Positions 40,889 to 48,833 of a stretch of DNA of 64,000 bases are shown in pieces (the stretch's first letter is position 1; the number at the start of each line of letters is the position of its first letter). The stretch covers positions 310,001-374,000 of the forward strand of contig NZ_JODS01000002.1 of the NCBI RefSeq assembly GCF_000718025.1, given 5' to 3'. The position numbers and the translations under genes were made by a program. The notes under the pieces were generated by a model, which was given only the letters and a program-made list of their open reading frames with translations, was not told the DNA's origin and did not search any database. The DNA comes from Kitasatospora purpeofusca (lineage in GTDB: Bacteria > Actinomycetota > Actinomycetes > Streptomycetales > Streptomycetaceae).

Positions 40889-41572
40889 TCAGACGCTCCC
40901 GGTGGGTGTGGGCACGGCCGCAAGCAGGTGGTAGTCCACGCCCACCGTGACCGCCGGGTCGGAGGCCGCGCCCCGGACCGTCAGCTCGTGGCTGCCGGGC
41001 GCGAGCGGGTCCATCCGCACCCACAGGCCGCACGACCAGGTGTTGTTGCCGTGGGCCGCGAAGTCGCCGAAGGCGTTGCCGGCGACCCCGGACAGCTTGA
41101 TCCTGGTCGCGCCGAGCGGCTCGACGGCCAGCGGGACGCCGTCCAGGACGGCGGAGCCCGTGGCCCGGTCCATGAACGTCGTGCAGTCGGCGGCCTCGCC
41201 GGTCCTCGTCACCAGGGGGAACAGCACCGGAAGGCCGACGGGGACGGTGCAGGTGCGCTCGACCGCCTCCCCGCCGGTCGTCCCGGCCAGGTACCAGATG
41301 TCCTCGGGCTGGCGCTGGGCGCACCACTGGCCGCTCCGGTCGAGCACCGGGCTGCGGTCCGCGGGGCTCGCCGCCGCCCAGTTCCACCAGCCGAACTGCA
41401 CCTCCGCCGAGGTCAGCGTGTGCACCGCGAGCGGCGGGGCGGGTGACTCCGCCGGCTCCTCGGCCGGCGTGGGCCGGGCCGGCGCGGCGGTGCGGTGGTC
41501 CGGTGCGGAGGTGCAGGCGGTCGCCAGCAGCAGCGCGCCGAGGGCCAGGACGGTCTGTTGCCGTGAGTTCAT
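40889..41572 (-). CDS. Putative secreted lipoprotein, function unknown
   Basis: This 227-residue protein has an N-terminal lipoprotein signal (L-A-L-G-A-L-L-L-A-T-A-C, lipobox Cys20) and a Pro/Ala-rich spacer. The globular domain contains four to five Cys and many aromatic residues (V-Q-F-G-W-W-N-W-A-A-A-S-P, C-T-V-P-V-G-L-P-V-L-F-P-L-V). The block W-S-C-G-L-W-V near the end may pair disulfides. It ends seven bases from ddc on the opposite strand. I do not recognise the family; an accessory role in siderophore handling is only positional inference. Confidence 0.75.
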   Translation of the reverse strand: MNSRQQTVLALGALLLATACTSAPDHRTAAPARPTPAEEPAESPAPPLAVHTLTSAEVQFGWWNWAAASPADRSPVLDRSGQWCAQRQPEDIWYLAGTTGGEAVERTCTVPVGLPVLFPLVTRTGEAADCTTFMDRATGSAVLDGVPLAVEPLGATRIKLSGVAGNAFGDFAAHGNNTWSCGLWVRMDPLAPGSHELTVRGAASDPAVTVGVDYHLLAAVPTPTGSV

Positions 41573-41678
41573 GATCGCGGAGTGTACGAGCCCGGCCGTC
41601 GGCCGCGCGCGGGGTTTTCCACGGTGGGGCCCGGGGCGCGAACCGGCCTGCGGCCCACGGCGCGACCCTGCCTGCGGC

Positions 41679-42482
41679 CTACGGTGCGAACAGGATCTCG
41701 CGGCACCGCTCCCAGGTGGCCGGGTCGGCCGCGACGAGCAGGCCGTCCTCGCCGCCCGGGGCCTCGGGGCGGTAGGGGGAGCCGTCGAGGCGGGCGGCGC
41801 GGCCGCCGGACTCGGCCACCAGGAGGGAGCCGGGGGCGTGGTCCCAGGGGAGGGTGCGCCAGTAGAGGATGAAGTCGGTGCCGCCCTCGGCGACGTCGGG
41901 GTACTCGACGCCGGCGGCGTGGCGGCCCGCGGTGAGTCCGCCGAAGGCCTCGGCGTTGGCCTCGATCAGACGGCGGCGGGACGGGTCCAGGAACCGGCTC
42001 TTCACCGAGCCGCGCCAGGCAGCCGGGTCGGTGCCGGCGGGCGCGCGGGTCAGCCGGTGGCCGTCGCGCCAGGCGCCGGAGCCGAGTTCGGCGGTGTAGG
42101 TGGTGGCGGTGGCCGGCTGCCGGATCCAGGCGGCGACGGTCCGGCCGTCGCGCACCAGGGAGACCATCACCGCGTAGTCGGGGCGGCCGGCGACGAAGTT
42201 GGCGGTGCCGTCGACGGGGTCGACCAGCCAGACGGCGGGTTCGGCGTGCAGGGCCCGGGCGAGCGCCGGGTCGGCGGCCACCGCCTCCTCGCCGACCACC
42301 GGGACGGGCAGCAGTTCGCGCAGCCGCCGCGCGATGATCAGCTCGGCCTCGCGGTCGGCGACGGTGACCACCTCGCCGGGGGCCTTCTCCATCACCTCGC
42401 CCGAGGCCAGCGCCCGGAACCGGGGCTCCACCGCCTCGGCCGAGGCCTCGGCGATGATGTCCGCCACCTTCTCCATCAGCAC
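41679..42482 (-). CDS. Inositol monophosphatase-family phosphatase
   Basis: This 267-residue Mg-dependent phosphatase has the metal-binding motifs V-V-G-E-E-A, W-L-V-D-P-V-D-G-T-A-N-F and L-P-W-D-H-A-P-G. The GTG at 42482 has GGGAG seven bases upstream; the ATG two codons later is an alternative. It is co-directional with the siderophore genes but is separated from them by a strong hairpin (42553-42603), so it is probably not in their operon. Possible substrates include inositol phosphate, histidinol phosphate or phospho-adenosine compounds. Confidence 0.9.
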   Translation of the reverse strand: MLMEKVADIIAEASAEAVEPRFRALASGEVMEKAPGEVVTVADREAELIIARRLRELLPVPVVGEEAVAADPALARALHAEPAVWLVDPVDGTANFVAGRPDYAVMVSLVRDGRTVAAWIRQPATATTYTAELGSGAWRDGHRLTRAPAGTDPAAWRGSVKSRFLDPSRRRLIEANAEAFGGLTAGRHAAGVEYPDVAEGGTDFILYWRTLPWDHAPGSLLVAESGGRAARLDGSPYRPEAPGGEDGLLVAADPATWERCREILFAP

Positions 42483-42552
42483 GTGCCCGCTCCCTTCGTC
42501 GCTACCACCTTCGCACGTCAGTACGGGTCGGGTGGGTGGCGGGTACGACCGG

Positions 42553-42603
42553 CGGCCGACGGATCCCGGAATCCGCTGTCCGACCCCGGGCATCCGTCGG
42601 CCG
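42553..42603. terminator. Hairpin ending the siderophore operon
   Basis: A 12-bp perfect stem (42553-42564 with 42592-42603) continues inward with CCCGG/CCGGG pairs after a one-base bulge. It lies 14 bases after the stop of the LysA-fold gene, so it can terminate the long minus-strand transcript. Confidence 0.65.
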
Positions 42604-42617
42604 TCACGGGTTGTCCC

Positions 42618-43865
42618 TCAGCGGTCCTCCGTCGGGCCGTCCGGGTAGCCGTCCAGGTAGTGGAAGCCGGGGCGGGGGTGCATCAGGAATTCGTGGTGCG
42701 AGATGTTCCACGCGTACGCCCCGGCCAGGTCGAAGAGCACCCGGTCGCCCGTACGGAGGCGGGCGGCGGCCGGGGCGGCGTGGGCGAGCACGTCCTTCGG
42801 GGTGCAGAGCTGGCCGGCCAGGGTGGCCCGGCCGGTGGTCACGGCGGGCCGCTCCCACGGATGGGGCCAGTCCTCGACCGGCAGGGTGCCGAACGGCTGG
42901 CTGTGGCCGCGGGTGGCCGGGGTCCGCAGGTGGTGGGTGCCGCCGCGGACGACCGCGAAGTCCTCGCCGTGGCTGCGCTTCACGTCCAGCACCTCGGTCG
43001 CGTACCAGCCGCAGTACGCGGTGAGCGCCCGGCCGGGCTCGATCCGCAGGACCAGGTCCGGGTGGCGGTCCAGCAGCTTGCCGAGGCCCGCGCCGAACGC
43101 GACCCAGTCGAACCGGGCGTCCGGGTCGGCGTAGTCGACGGCCATGCCGCCGCCCACATTGACCTCGTCCAGCGCGAAGGCGTGCCGCTCGGCCAGACGG
43201 GTGGACCAGCCGACGATCTGCTCCGCCAGCGCCAGCTGCTCGGCGGCCGCCAGCCCGCTCGCCAGATGGGCGTGCACACCGCGCAGCCGCAGCCGCCGCC
43301 GGACGGGGTCCAGCGGGCCGACCGGCTCGGTGAGCAGGCGGACCGCGGCCTCGGCGCGGTCCGGGTCCAGCCCGAACGGGGTCGGGCGCCCGCCCATCGC
43401 CAGCGCCACGGAATCCAGCGTGCCCGCCCCGACCGGCAGGTTCACCCGCAGCAGCACGTCCACGGCCGCGTCCGGCCGGTCGGCCAGCACGGCGGCGAGG
43501 CGGTACAGCTCCTGCTCGCTCTCGACGTGCCAGCGGTGCACACCGGCGTCCACGGCGGCGGCGATCTCGGCGGGCGTCTTGCCCGGCCCGCCGAAGGCCA
43601 GCGGGGCGTCCGGGACGGCTGCCCGGACATGCGCCAACTCGCCTCCGCTGGAGACCTCGTAGCCGTCCACGGCCTCGCTCAGCGCGGCCAGCACCGGGGC
43701 CTCGGGGTTGGCCTTGGCCGCGTAGTAGAGCTCGACCCGCTCCGGCAGGGCGGCCCGGACGGCGGCGGCGTGCTTCCGCAGGGCCGCCAGGTCGTAGACA
43801 TAGGCCGGGAGTTGCTCCGGCTGCAGCTCGGCGGTCCGGCGGCGGACGGCTTCGGTGGCGGTCAT
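42618..43865 (-). CDS. LysA/ODC-fold PLP decarboxylase of the siderophore locus
   Basis: This 415-residue type III PLP enzyme has the Schiff-base Lys in L-Y-Y-A-A-K-A-N, the Gly-rich phosphate loop in L-D-E-V-N-V-G-G-G-M-A-V-D-Y and the catalytic Cys/Asp region in A-G-Q-L-C-T-P-K-D-V. Relatives in NIS clusters (SbnH, FslC, AcsE) decarboxylate an amino acid or an amino-acid-citrate amide to give the diamine part. It starts within the stop of the upstream synthetase (ATGA). Here it is the second decarboxylase of the locus beside ddc, so its substrate may be a condensed intermediate. Confidence 0.9.
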   Translation of the reverse strand: MTATEAVRRRTAELQPEQLPAYVYDLAALRKHAAAVRAALPERVELYYAAKANPEAPVLAALSEAVDGYEVSSGGELAHVRAAVPDAPLAFGGPGKTPAEIAAAVDAGVHRWHVESEQELYRLAAVLADRPDAAVDVLLRVNLPVGAGTLDSVALAMGGRPTPFGLDPDRAEAAVRLLTEPVGPLDPVRRRLRLRGVHAHLASGLAAAEQLALAEQIVGWSTRLAERHAFALDEVNVGGGMAVDYADPDARFDWVAFGAGLGKLLDRHPDLVLRIEPGRALTAYCGWYATEVLDVKRSHGEDFAVVRGGTHHLRTPATRGHSQPFGTLPVEDWPHPWERPAVTTGRATLAGQLCTPKDVLAHAAPAAARLRTGDRVLFDLAGAYAWNISHHEFLMHPRPGFHYLDGYPDGPTEDR

Positions 43866-45667
43866 CGGGTCCTTCCGGCGGCGACGGGCGGGGCCTGGAC
43901 GGGCTGGGGAATCCGGGCGGTAGGTGGGTCGAGCGGTGCGGGTGGGGCAGGTACGGCGGACGAGGCGCCGGTGCGGCCGGTGCGGCCGGCGCCGCGGTGG
44001 GCGGCCTCGGCCAGCACGGAGCGGGCCAGCGGCGAGGCCATCCGGACGTACCCGGCCGCGCGGTCGGCCTTGCGCTCCCAGCGGGTGAGCAGGTTGGCCT
44101 TGCCCGGCAGCGGCACGCCGGCGAGCAGCGCGCGCAGCCGGGGCGGGCAGCCGTGCTCCGCCGCGTACTCCTCCAGGACGCGGCGGACCGCCTCCCAGAG
44201 CGCGCCCTCCGCCGCCGGGTGCAGGTCGGCGACGGCGGCGAGCAGTTCGGCCACGTGGTTGACCAGCAGGCAGTAGACCACCCGGTCCCAGCCCCGCTCG
44301 GCGTCGTAGGCCATCGGCCCGGCCACCTCGGGCGGCAGTGCGGCGAGCAGTCCGGCGTGCCGCTCGGGGACGAGCTTCGTCCCCTCCAGGTCGCGGAAGA
44401 GCACCTGGGCCGGGCGGCCGGCGGCGTCCACGCCGATCAGGACGTTCTGCAGGTGCGGTTCGAGCACCACGCCGTGGTCGAAGAAGGCGGCCAGCACCGG
44501 CGGGACCAGCAGCCGCAGGTACGCCGTCCACCAGTCGAGCGCGCGGGCCGGGTCGCCCGGGTCGGACAGCAGCCGGGAGATGTGCGCCGAACTGGTCGGG
44601 TACTCGTCGGCGACGGCGGCGGCCAGCAGCGGGGTGACGTCGGGGTGCAGCGAACCCCCGAGGCCCTCGCGGACGATCAGGCCGAAGCCCTCGTACAGCG
44701 CCCGGTCGGGCCGCCCGTCGGACCCGGGCAGGGCGAGGGTGCGGAACGCCGGCTCGCGCAGTACGGCGGCGTCCGGGAACCGCTCGGCCAGGTCGGCCAG
44801 CACCGGGGCGAGCAGCCGGGTGAGGGTGACCGCGCCGATCAGCTCGTAGGCGGCGTTCTTGCGCAGGCAGTTGGTGATCCGCACATTGAGGCTGAACTTG
44901 AGGAACGCGCCCGCGCCGTACAGGGTGCGCACCGAGGCGGTGGCCGCGAAGGGGGTGCCGCCGGGGCCGAGGTCGACGATGTCGCCGCGCTCCAGCGCCC
45001 CGCGCAACAGGGGGTGGTCGCTGAGGAGTTCGTACTGCCAGGGGTGGGCGGGCAGCAGTCGGTAGCCGTCCGGGACGGCGGCGAGGCCGTCGAGCAGGGC
45101 GGTCGCGGCCGGGTCGGCGGAGGCCTCGGCGATCAGTTCCTGCCGCACGGCGAGGTGGCGCAGCGGGAACTCGGCGCGTGCCTCGGGGGCGTAGTCGCGC
45201 CAGTCGCCGCGTTCGGCGGAGCGGGACTTGGGCGCGGGGTGGAACCGGTGGCCGAACAGCAGGGCCTGCTCGGACTCCAGGTAGCGGTTGGGGCCGGGCC
45301 GGGGGCGGTCGGCCAGGGCGGTGGAGACCGCCGTGTGGCTGGAGGCGAGCTGGCCGAGGAACTCCTCGTTGACCGTGCCGGTGCGCAGTTCCAGTTCGCC
45401 CTGGACCTGGCGGGCGAGTTCGTGCCAGTCCAACGCGCGCCAGCCGTCGGGGTGTTCCTCCTCCACCGGTCCGGTGAAGCGGTGAGCGCCGATCAGCGAG
45501 GTGCGGCGCAGGGCGACCCGGAGCAGGGTGCCGCGCCGGGGGAGGCGGATCAGCAGGCGGCCGTCGGTGACGGCGGTCTGGTGTTCGGGGGCGGACACCT
45601 CGCGCAGCAGGCAGTTGAGCAGGGTATGGACCACGGCATGGTCGGCGGTGGGCAGTTGGTGCGTCAT
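43862..45667 (-). CDS. IucA/IucC-family NIS siderophore synthetase (A)
   Basis: This 601-residue ATP-dependent synthetase adenylates a carboxylate such as citrate and couples it to an amine. Recognisable: L-L-P-A-H-P-W-Q-Y-E, S-V-R-T-L-Y-G, F-L-K-F-S-L-N-V-R-I-T-N-C-L-R-K, and the catalytic block V-V-L-E-P-H-L-Q-N-V-L with L-F-R-D-L-E-G. The C-terminal FhuF-like subdomain keeps L-T-R-W. It has the canonical HPWQ motif that the second synthetase lacks. Overlaps the MFS gene upstream and the decarboxylase downstream by 4 bases each. Confidence 0.93.
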   Translation of the reverse strand: MTHQLPTADHAVVHTLLNCLLREVSAPEHQTAVTDGRLLIRLPRRGTLLRVALRRTSLIGAHRFTGPVEEEHPDGWRALDWHELARQVQGELELRTGTVNEEFLGQLASSHTAVSTALADRPRPGPNRYLESEQALLFGHRFHPAPKSRSAERGDWRDYAPEARAEFPLRHLAVRQELIAEASADPAATALLDGLAAVPDGYRLLPAHPWQYELLSDHPLLRGALERGDIVDLGPGGTPFAATASVRTLYGAGAFLKFSLNVRITNCLRKNAAYELIGAVTLTRLLAPVLADLAERFPDAAVLREPAFRTLALPGSDGRPDRALYEGFGLIVREGLGGSLHPDVTPLLAAAVADEYPTSSAHISRLLSDPGDPARALDWWTAYLRLLVPPVLAAFFDHGVVLEPHLQNVLIGVDAAGRPAQVLFRDLEGTKLVPERHAGLLAALPPEVAGPMAYDAERGWDRVVYCLLVNHVAELLAAVADLHPAAEGALWEAVRRVLEEYAAEHGCPPRLRALLAGVPLPGKANLLTRWERKADRAAGYVRMASPLARSVLAEAAHRGAGRTGRTGASSAVPAPPAPLDPPTARIPQPVQAPPVAAGRTR

Positions 45668-46947
45668 GAGCGACTCCAACGCTGGCGGGAGTGGGAGGAG
45701 AGTGCGGCGGCCGCGACGGCGGCCAGGAGTGCGGCGGCGGTGCCGACCAGCACGGGGGAGGTGGTGCCGAACCGGCCGTTGACCAGCGCCGCGACGGCGC
45801 CGGCGGCCACGGCGCCGCCCTTGGAGACGAATTCGAGCGAGCCGAACAGTCGCCCGGGTGCCCGGCCGCGGCACGCCTCGGCGGCGAGCACCGAGAGGCA
45901 GACCAGGCCGAGGGTGAGTCCGGCGCCGAGCAGCAGCCGGACGGCGACGAAGGCCGGGAGCGAGTCTGCCACGGAGTGCCCGGCGAGGCCGAGCGCGACG
46001 AAGCCGAAGCCGAGCGCGATGCCGGTGTGCGGGCGGTGCAGGAAGGCGGTGTGGGTGCGGGCCGCGAACGCCAGGTAGCACAGGTGGGGCAGGGCGAACA
46101 GCACGCCCGTGGTGGTGCCGGAGACCCCGGGGAGGCGTTCCTCGGCCAGGGCTATCAGATAGGGGAAGGAGATGATCGTGGCGAAGACGAAGGCGAACTC
46201 CAGGCCGTAGAGCACGCGCAGGGGTGTGCGGCCGGCTGGTTCGTCGACGGGGACGCCCGTCGACGGGGCCACGGCCCCGGACTCGTCCACGGCTGCGGCC
46301 AAGACCCCGGGTCCGGCCCCGTCCGCTGTCTTCGCCCCGGGGCGGCCCGGCTCCGGCAGCAGGGAGAGCAGCGCCGCCGCGGCCAGCGGCAGTACGGCCA
46401 TCAGCAGGTACTGCCGGTGCGGGTCGATCCACGGCGACAGCGCGCCCACCAGGATCGGCGCCGCCACCAGCGCGGCCCGGGCGCTGCCCTGCATCAGGGT
46501 GAGCGCCCGGGACAGCCGGGCGCCGTCGAGGGCGGCGGCGAGGTAGCCGTTGGTCGCGGCGAAGGTGCCGCCGAGGAAGCCCTGGAGCACCAGCGCGAGG
46601 GTGAACGCGGGCAGCGAGTCGGCGGCCCCGGCCAGCAGGAAGGAGACTGCGAGGCCGAGTTGGGCGCGCAGCAGGAGCCGCTTGCGGCCGTACCGGTCGG
46701 CGAGCCGCCCCCACAGCGGGGCGCCGAGGGCGCTGAACACGGTGGGCACGATGTAGAGCACGCCCGCCCAGCGTCCCTGCGGGTCGCCGAGTCCGGGCAG
46801 GATCGCGGTCAGGTAGGGCGGCAGGCCGAGGGCGGCGAAGGAGGCGACGAAGTAGCAGGCGGCGACGGCGTGCACCTGGCGCCGACCGATTCCGCCCGGT
46901 GGGGCGGCGTCGCGTTCGGACTGCCGGGGCAGCGCGTCGACGGTCAC
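45664..46947 (-). CDS. MFS transporter, probable siderophore exporter
   Basis: This 427-residue carrier has 12 hydrophobic segments, the MFS loop motif G-R-L-A-D-R-Y-G-R-K-R between helices 2 and 3, and a central Pro/Ala-rich loop of about 45 residues. The GTG at 46947 lies inside the stop of the upstream synthetase gene (GTGA), and its own stop overlaps the next synthetase. Being locked between two synthetase genes, export of the finished siderophore is the best inference (compare SfaA, SbnD, FslB). Confidence 0.9.
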   Translation of the reverse strand: MTVDALPRQSERDAAPPGGIGRRQVHAVAACYFVASFAALGLPPYLTAILPGLGDPQGRWAGVLYIVPTVFSALGAPLWGRLADRYGRKRLLLRAQLGLAVSFLLAGAADSLPAFTLALVLQGFLGGTFAATNGYLAAALDGARLSRALTLMQGSARAALVAAPILVGALSPWIDPHRQYLLMAVLPLAAAALLSLLPEPGRPGAKTADGAGPGVLAAAVDESGAVAPSTGVPVDEPAGRTPLRVLYGLEFAFVFATIISFPYLIALAEERLPGVSGTTTGVLFALPHLCYLAFAARTHTAFLHRPHTGIALGFGFVALGLAGHSVADSLPAFVAVRLLLGAGLTLGLVCLSVLAAEACRGRAPGRLFGSLEFVSKGGAVAAGAVAALVNGRFGTTSPVLVGTAAALLAAVAAAALSSHSRQRWSRS

Positions 46948-48833
46948 CGCGCCGGTCCTGGCTCGTTCGTGGAACGCTGTTGCGGCAGCAGGTAGTTCGG
47001 ACCGTCGGTGTAGTGCTTGTTGATGTCGGCGGCGCCCGAGCGCTGCTTGCTCAGCAGGGTGCCGGCGGTGACCATCGCCTTGACCGGGAGCCGTTCGGCG
47101 TCGAGCAGGGCGGCGCGCAGCGGTTCGGCGGCCGGTCCGGTCCGCTCGACGGCCTCGGTCAGCCGCTTGCGCAGCAGGGCGAGCAGCTCGTCGAGTCCGG
47201 CCCGGCCGTGGGCGGCGAGGCCGAAGGCGAGCGAGCCGGCGCACAGGTGGCCGGTGATGGTGGTGAACAGGTCGGTGAGCCGCCGGTCGTCGTCGCCGAA
47301 GATCCGGGCGTCGTCGAACTCCTCGGGCGAGGGGGAGAGTTCGCCGAGGGAGGCGGCCAGACGTCCGGTGTGCAGGCGCGGGCCGTCGTCGTCCTTGTAG
47401 AGCAGGCGCAGGCCGCCGTCCTGGTCGAGGACGAGGGAGGTGTTCTGCTGGTGGGACTCCAGGGCGACGCCGTGGCCGAACAGTGCGGTCTGCCAGTCGA
47501 GCAGCAGGTCCAGCAGGGCGTCGTAGAGGGCGACCGGGTCGCCGCCGTGGAACCGGTCGGCGAGCCGGTCGACGACCAGGCGCCCGCCGGCGGCCCCCGC
47601 GGCCGAATCCGCTGCCGCGTCCGCGACCGGCGCCGTGCCGGGTGCGGACGCCGGCGCCGGGGCCAGCAGCGCGGCGAGCGGAACGGTCACGGACCGCTCC
47701 AACCCCTCCGGGTAGCGGCGCAGCAGCACCGCCAGCAGCTCGTGCCCGGCGTGCGCCCAGGTCTGCTCGTCGGCGTGCAGGATCCGCCCGGCGAACCGGG
47801 GTTCGCGCGCCAGCACGGCCTCGACCAGCCGCTGTCCGGCGGCGCCGTCGACCAGCGTGCCGGGTTTGATGGTGCGGCGGTTCAGCCGGCCGAGGGTGGC
47901 GGTGGCCAGCGGCAGCTTCAGGTGGTGGACCGGGTCCTCGGCGACCGCCACCGTCCGCATCGAGAGGGTCGGGACGACGGTCAGGTAGGGGCGATCGGCG
48001 AGCACGGCGCGGCCGTCCAGGCCGGTGGCGCGCAGCGCCTCGTCCAGGGCCGGGCCGACGGTCAGCGGGTGCACCGGCAGGGTCTCCCAGGCGGCGTCGC
48101 CGCCGGGCAGGTCGAGGCCGAGCCAGCTCGGGGTGGGCCACCAGCGCGGCAGCGGGCGGTCGCCGTGCCGGGTGAGCGCGCCGGCCGGCAGGGCGAGCCA
48201 GCGCAGTTCGAAGGTGGGGTGGAACTCCGGTGCGTGGGAGCGCAGTTCGCGCTCGTCGAGGCCGGATCGGCCGCGGGCCGTCGGGTAGACCGGGTGGTCG
48301 AGGAAGGCGGCCAGGGTGTCGTGGCCGAGGGCGGCGGCGGGGCCGGTCCAGTGGGCCGGGTCGGGGCCGTAGAGGTCGGTGAGCGCGGTGTGCACCTCGG
48401 CGCGCACCCGCTCGTGCAGCTCCATGGTGGCGAGGGTCTGGCGGCACTCCTCGGCGAACGCGGCCCAGCCGGGCCGGTCCTCGGCGTCGGCGCGGGCGGC
48501 CAGCGCCGTCAGCGCGGCGTCCAGCTCCCCGATCCGGCGGCCGTCGACCTCGACGAGCGGCAGGCGCGCGCCGTACTCGCTCTGGAAGCCCTCGGGGGCG
48601 ACGGGGACGGCGATGCCGTGCTCGGCGGCCACCAGCCAGGCGCCGTCGGCCCGGTGCTCGACCGTGCCGCCGGTGCGCAGTCCGAGCACGTCCTCGCGGA
48701 CCAGGGCGGAGAGGACCCGGAGGGTGAGCAGCCCGGCGGGGGTGGCGGCGCGAGCAGCGGTGGCGGCCGGAGCGGCGGCGGGCGGCGTGGCGGCGGACGG
48801 CGTGGTGGCGGACGGCGTGGTGGCGGCGCTCAC
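46944..48833 (-). CDS. IucA/IucC-family NIS siderophore synthetase (B)
   Basis: This 629-residue second synthetase has the family blocks P-T-L-S-M-R-T-V-A, H-H-L-K-L-P-L-A-T-A-T-L-G-R-L-N-R, V-A-L-E-S-H-Q-Q-N-T-S-L and L-Y-K-D-D-D-G-P-R-L. The first motif reads L-P-V-H-P-L-T-V instead of HPWQ, and the acidic block is KDDDG instead of RDLEG, so it belongs to a different subtype from synthetase A and probably performs the second condensation. The first 30 residues are P-S-A-T repeats. GTG overlaps the ATP-grasp stop. Confidence 0.92.
   Translation of the reverse strand: MSAATTPSATTPSAATPPAAAPAATAARAATPAGLLTLRVLSALVREDVLGLRTGGTVEHRADGAWLVAAEHGIAVPVAPEGFQSEYGARLPLVEVDGRRIGELDAALTALAARADAEDRPGWAAFAEECRQTLATMELHERVRAEVHTALTDLYGPDPAHWTGPAAALGHDTLAAFLDHPVYPTARGRSGLDERELRSHAPEFHPTFELRWLALPAGALTRHGDRPLPRWWPTPSWLGLDLPGGDAAWETLPVHPLTVGPALDEALRATGLDGRAVLADRPYLTVVPTLSMRTVAVAEDPVHHLKLPLATATLGRLNRRTIKPGTLVDGAAGQRLVEAVLAREPRFAGRILHADEQTWAHAGHELLAVLLRRYPEGLERSVTVPLAALLAPAPASAPGTAPVADAAADSAAGAAGGRLVVDRLADRFHGGDPVALYDALLDLLLDWQTALFGHGVALESHQQNTSLVLDQDGGLRLLYKDDDGPRLHTGRLAASLGELSPSPEEFDDARIFGDDDRRLTDLFTTITGHLCAGSLAFGLAAHGRAGLDELLALLRKRLTEAVERTGPAAEPLRAALLDAERLPVKAMVTAGTLLSKQRSGAADINKHYTDGPNYLLPQQRSTNEPGPAR

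Noticed and set aside
42618..43865. LysA-fold gene as the housekeeping diaminopimelate decarboxylase
   Set aside because: It overlaps a siderophore synthetase gene by 4 bases and lies in an iron-regulated transcript; it lacks the usual argS-lysA-thrA neighbourhood.
40947..44276. Open frame of about 1,100 codons on the plus strand
   Set aside because: Antisense to the lipoprotein, phosphatase, LysA-fold and synthetase genes, which all have recognisable motifs on the other strand.
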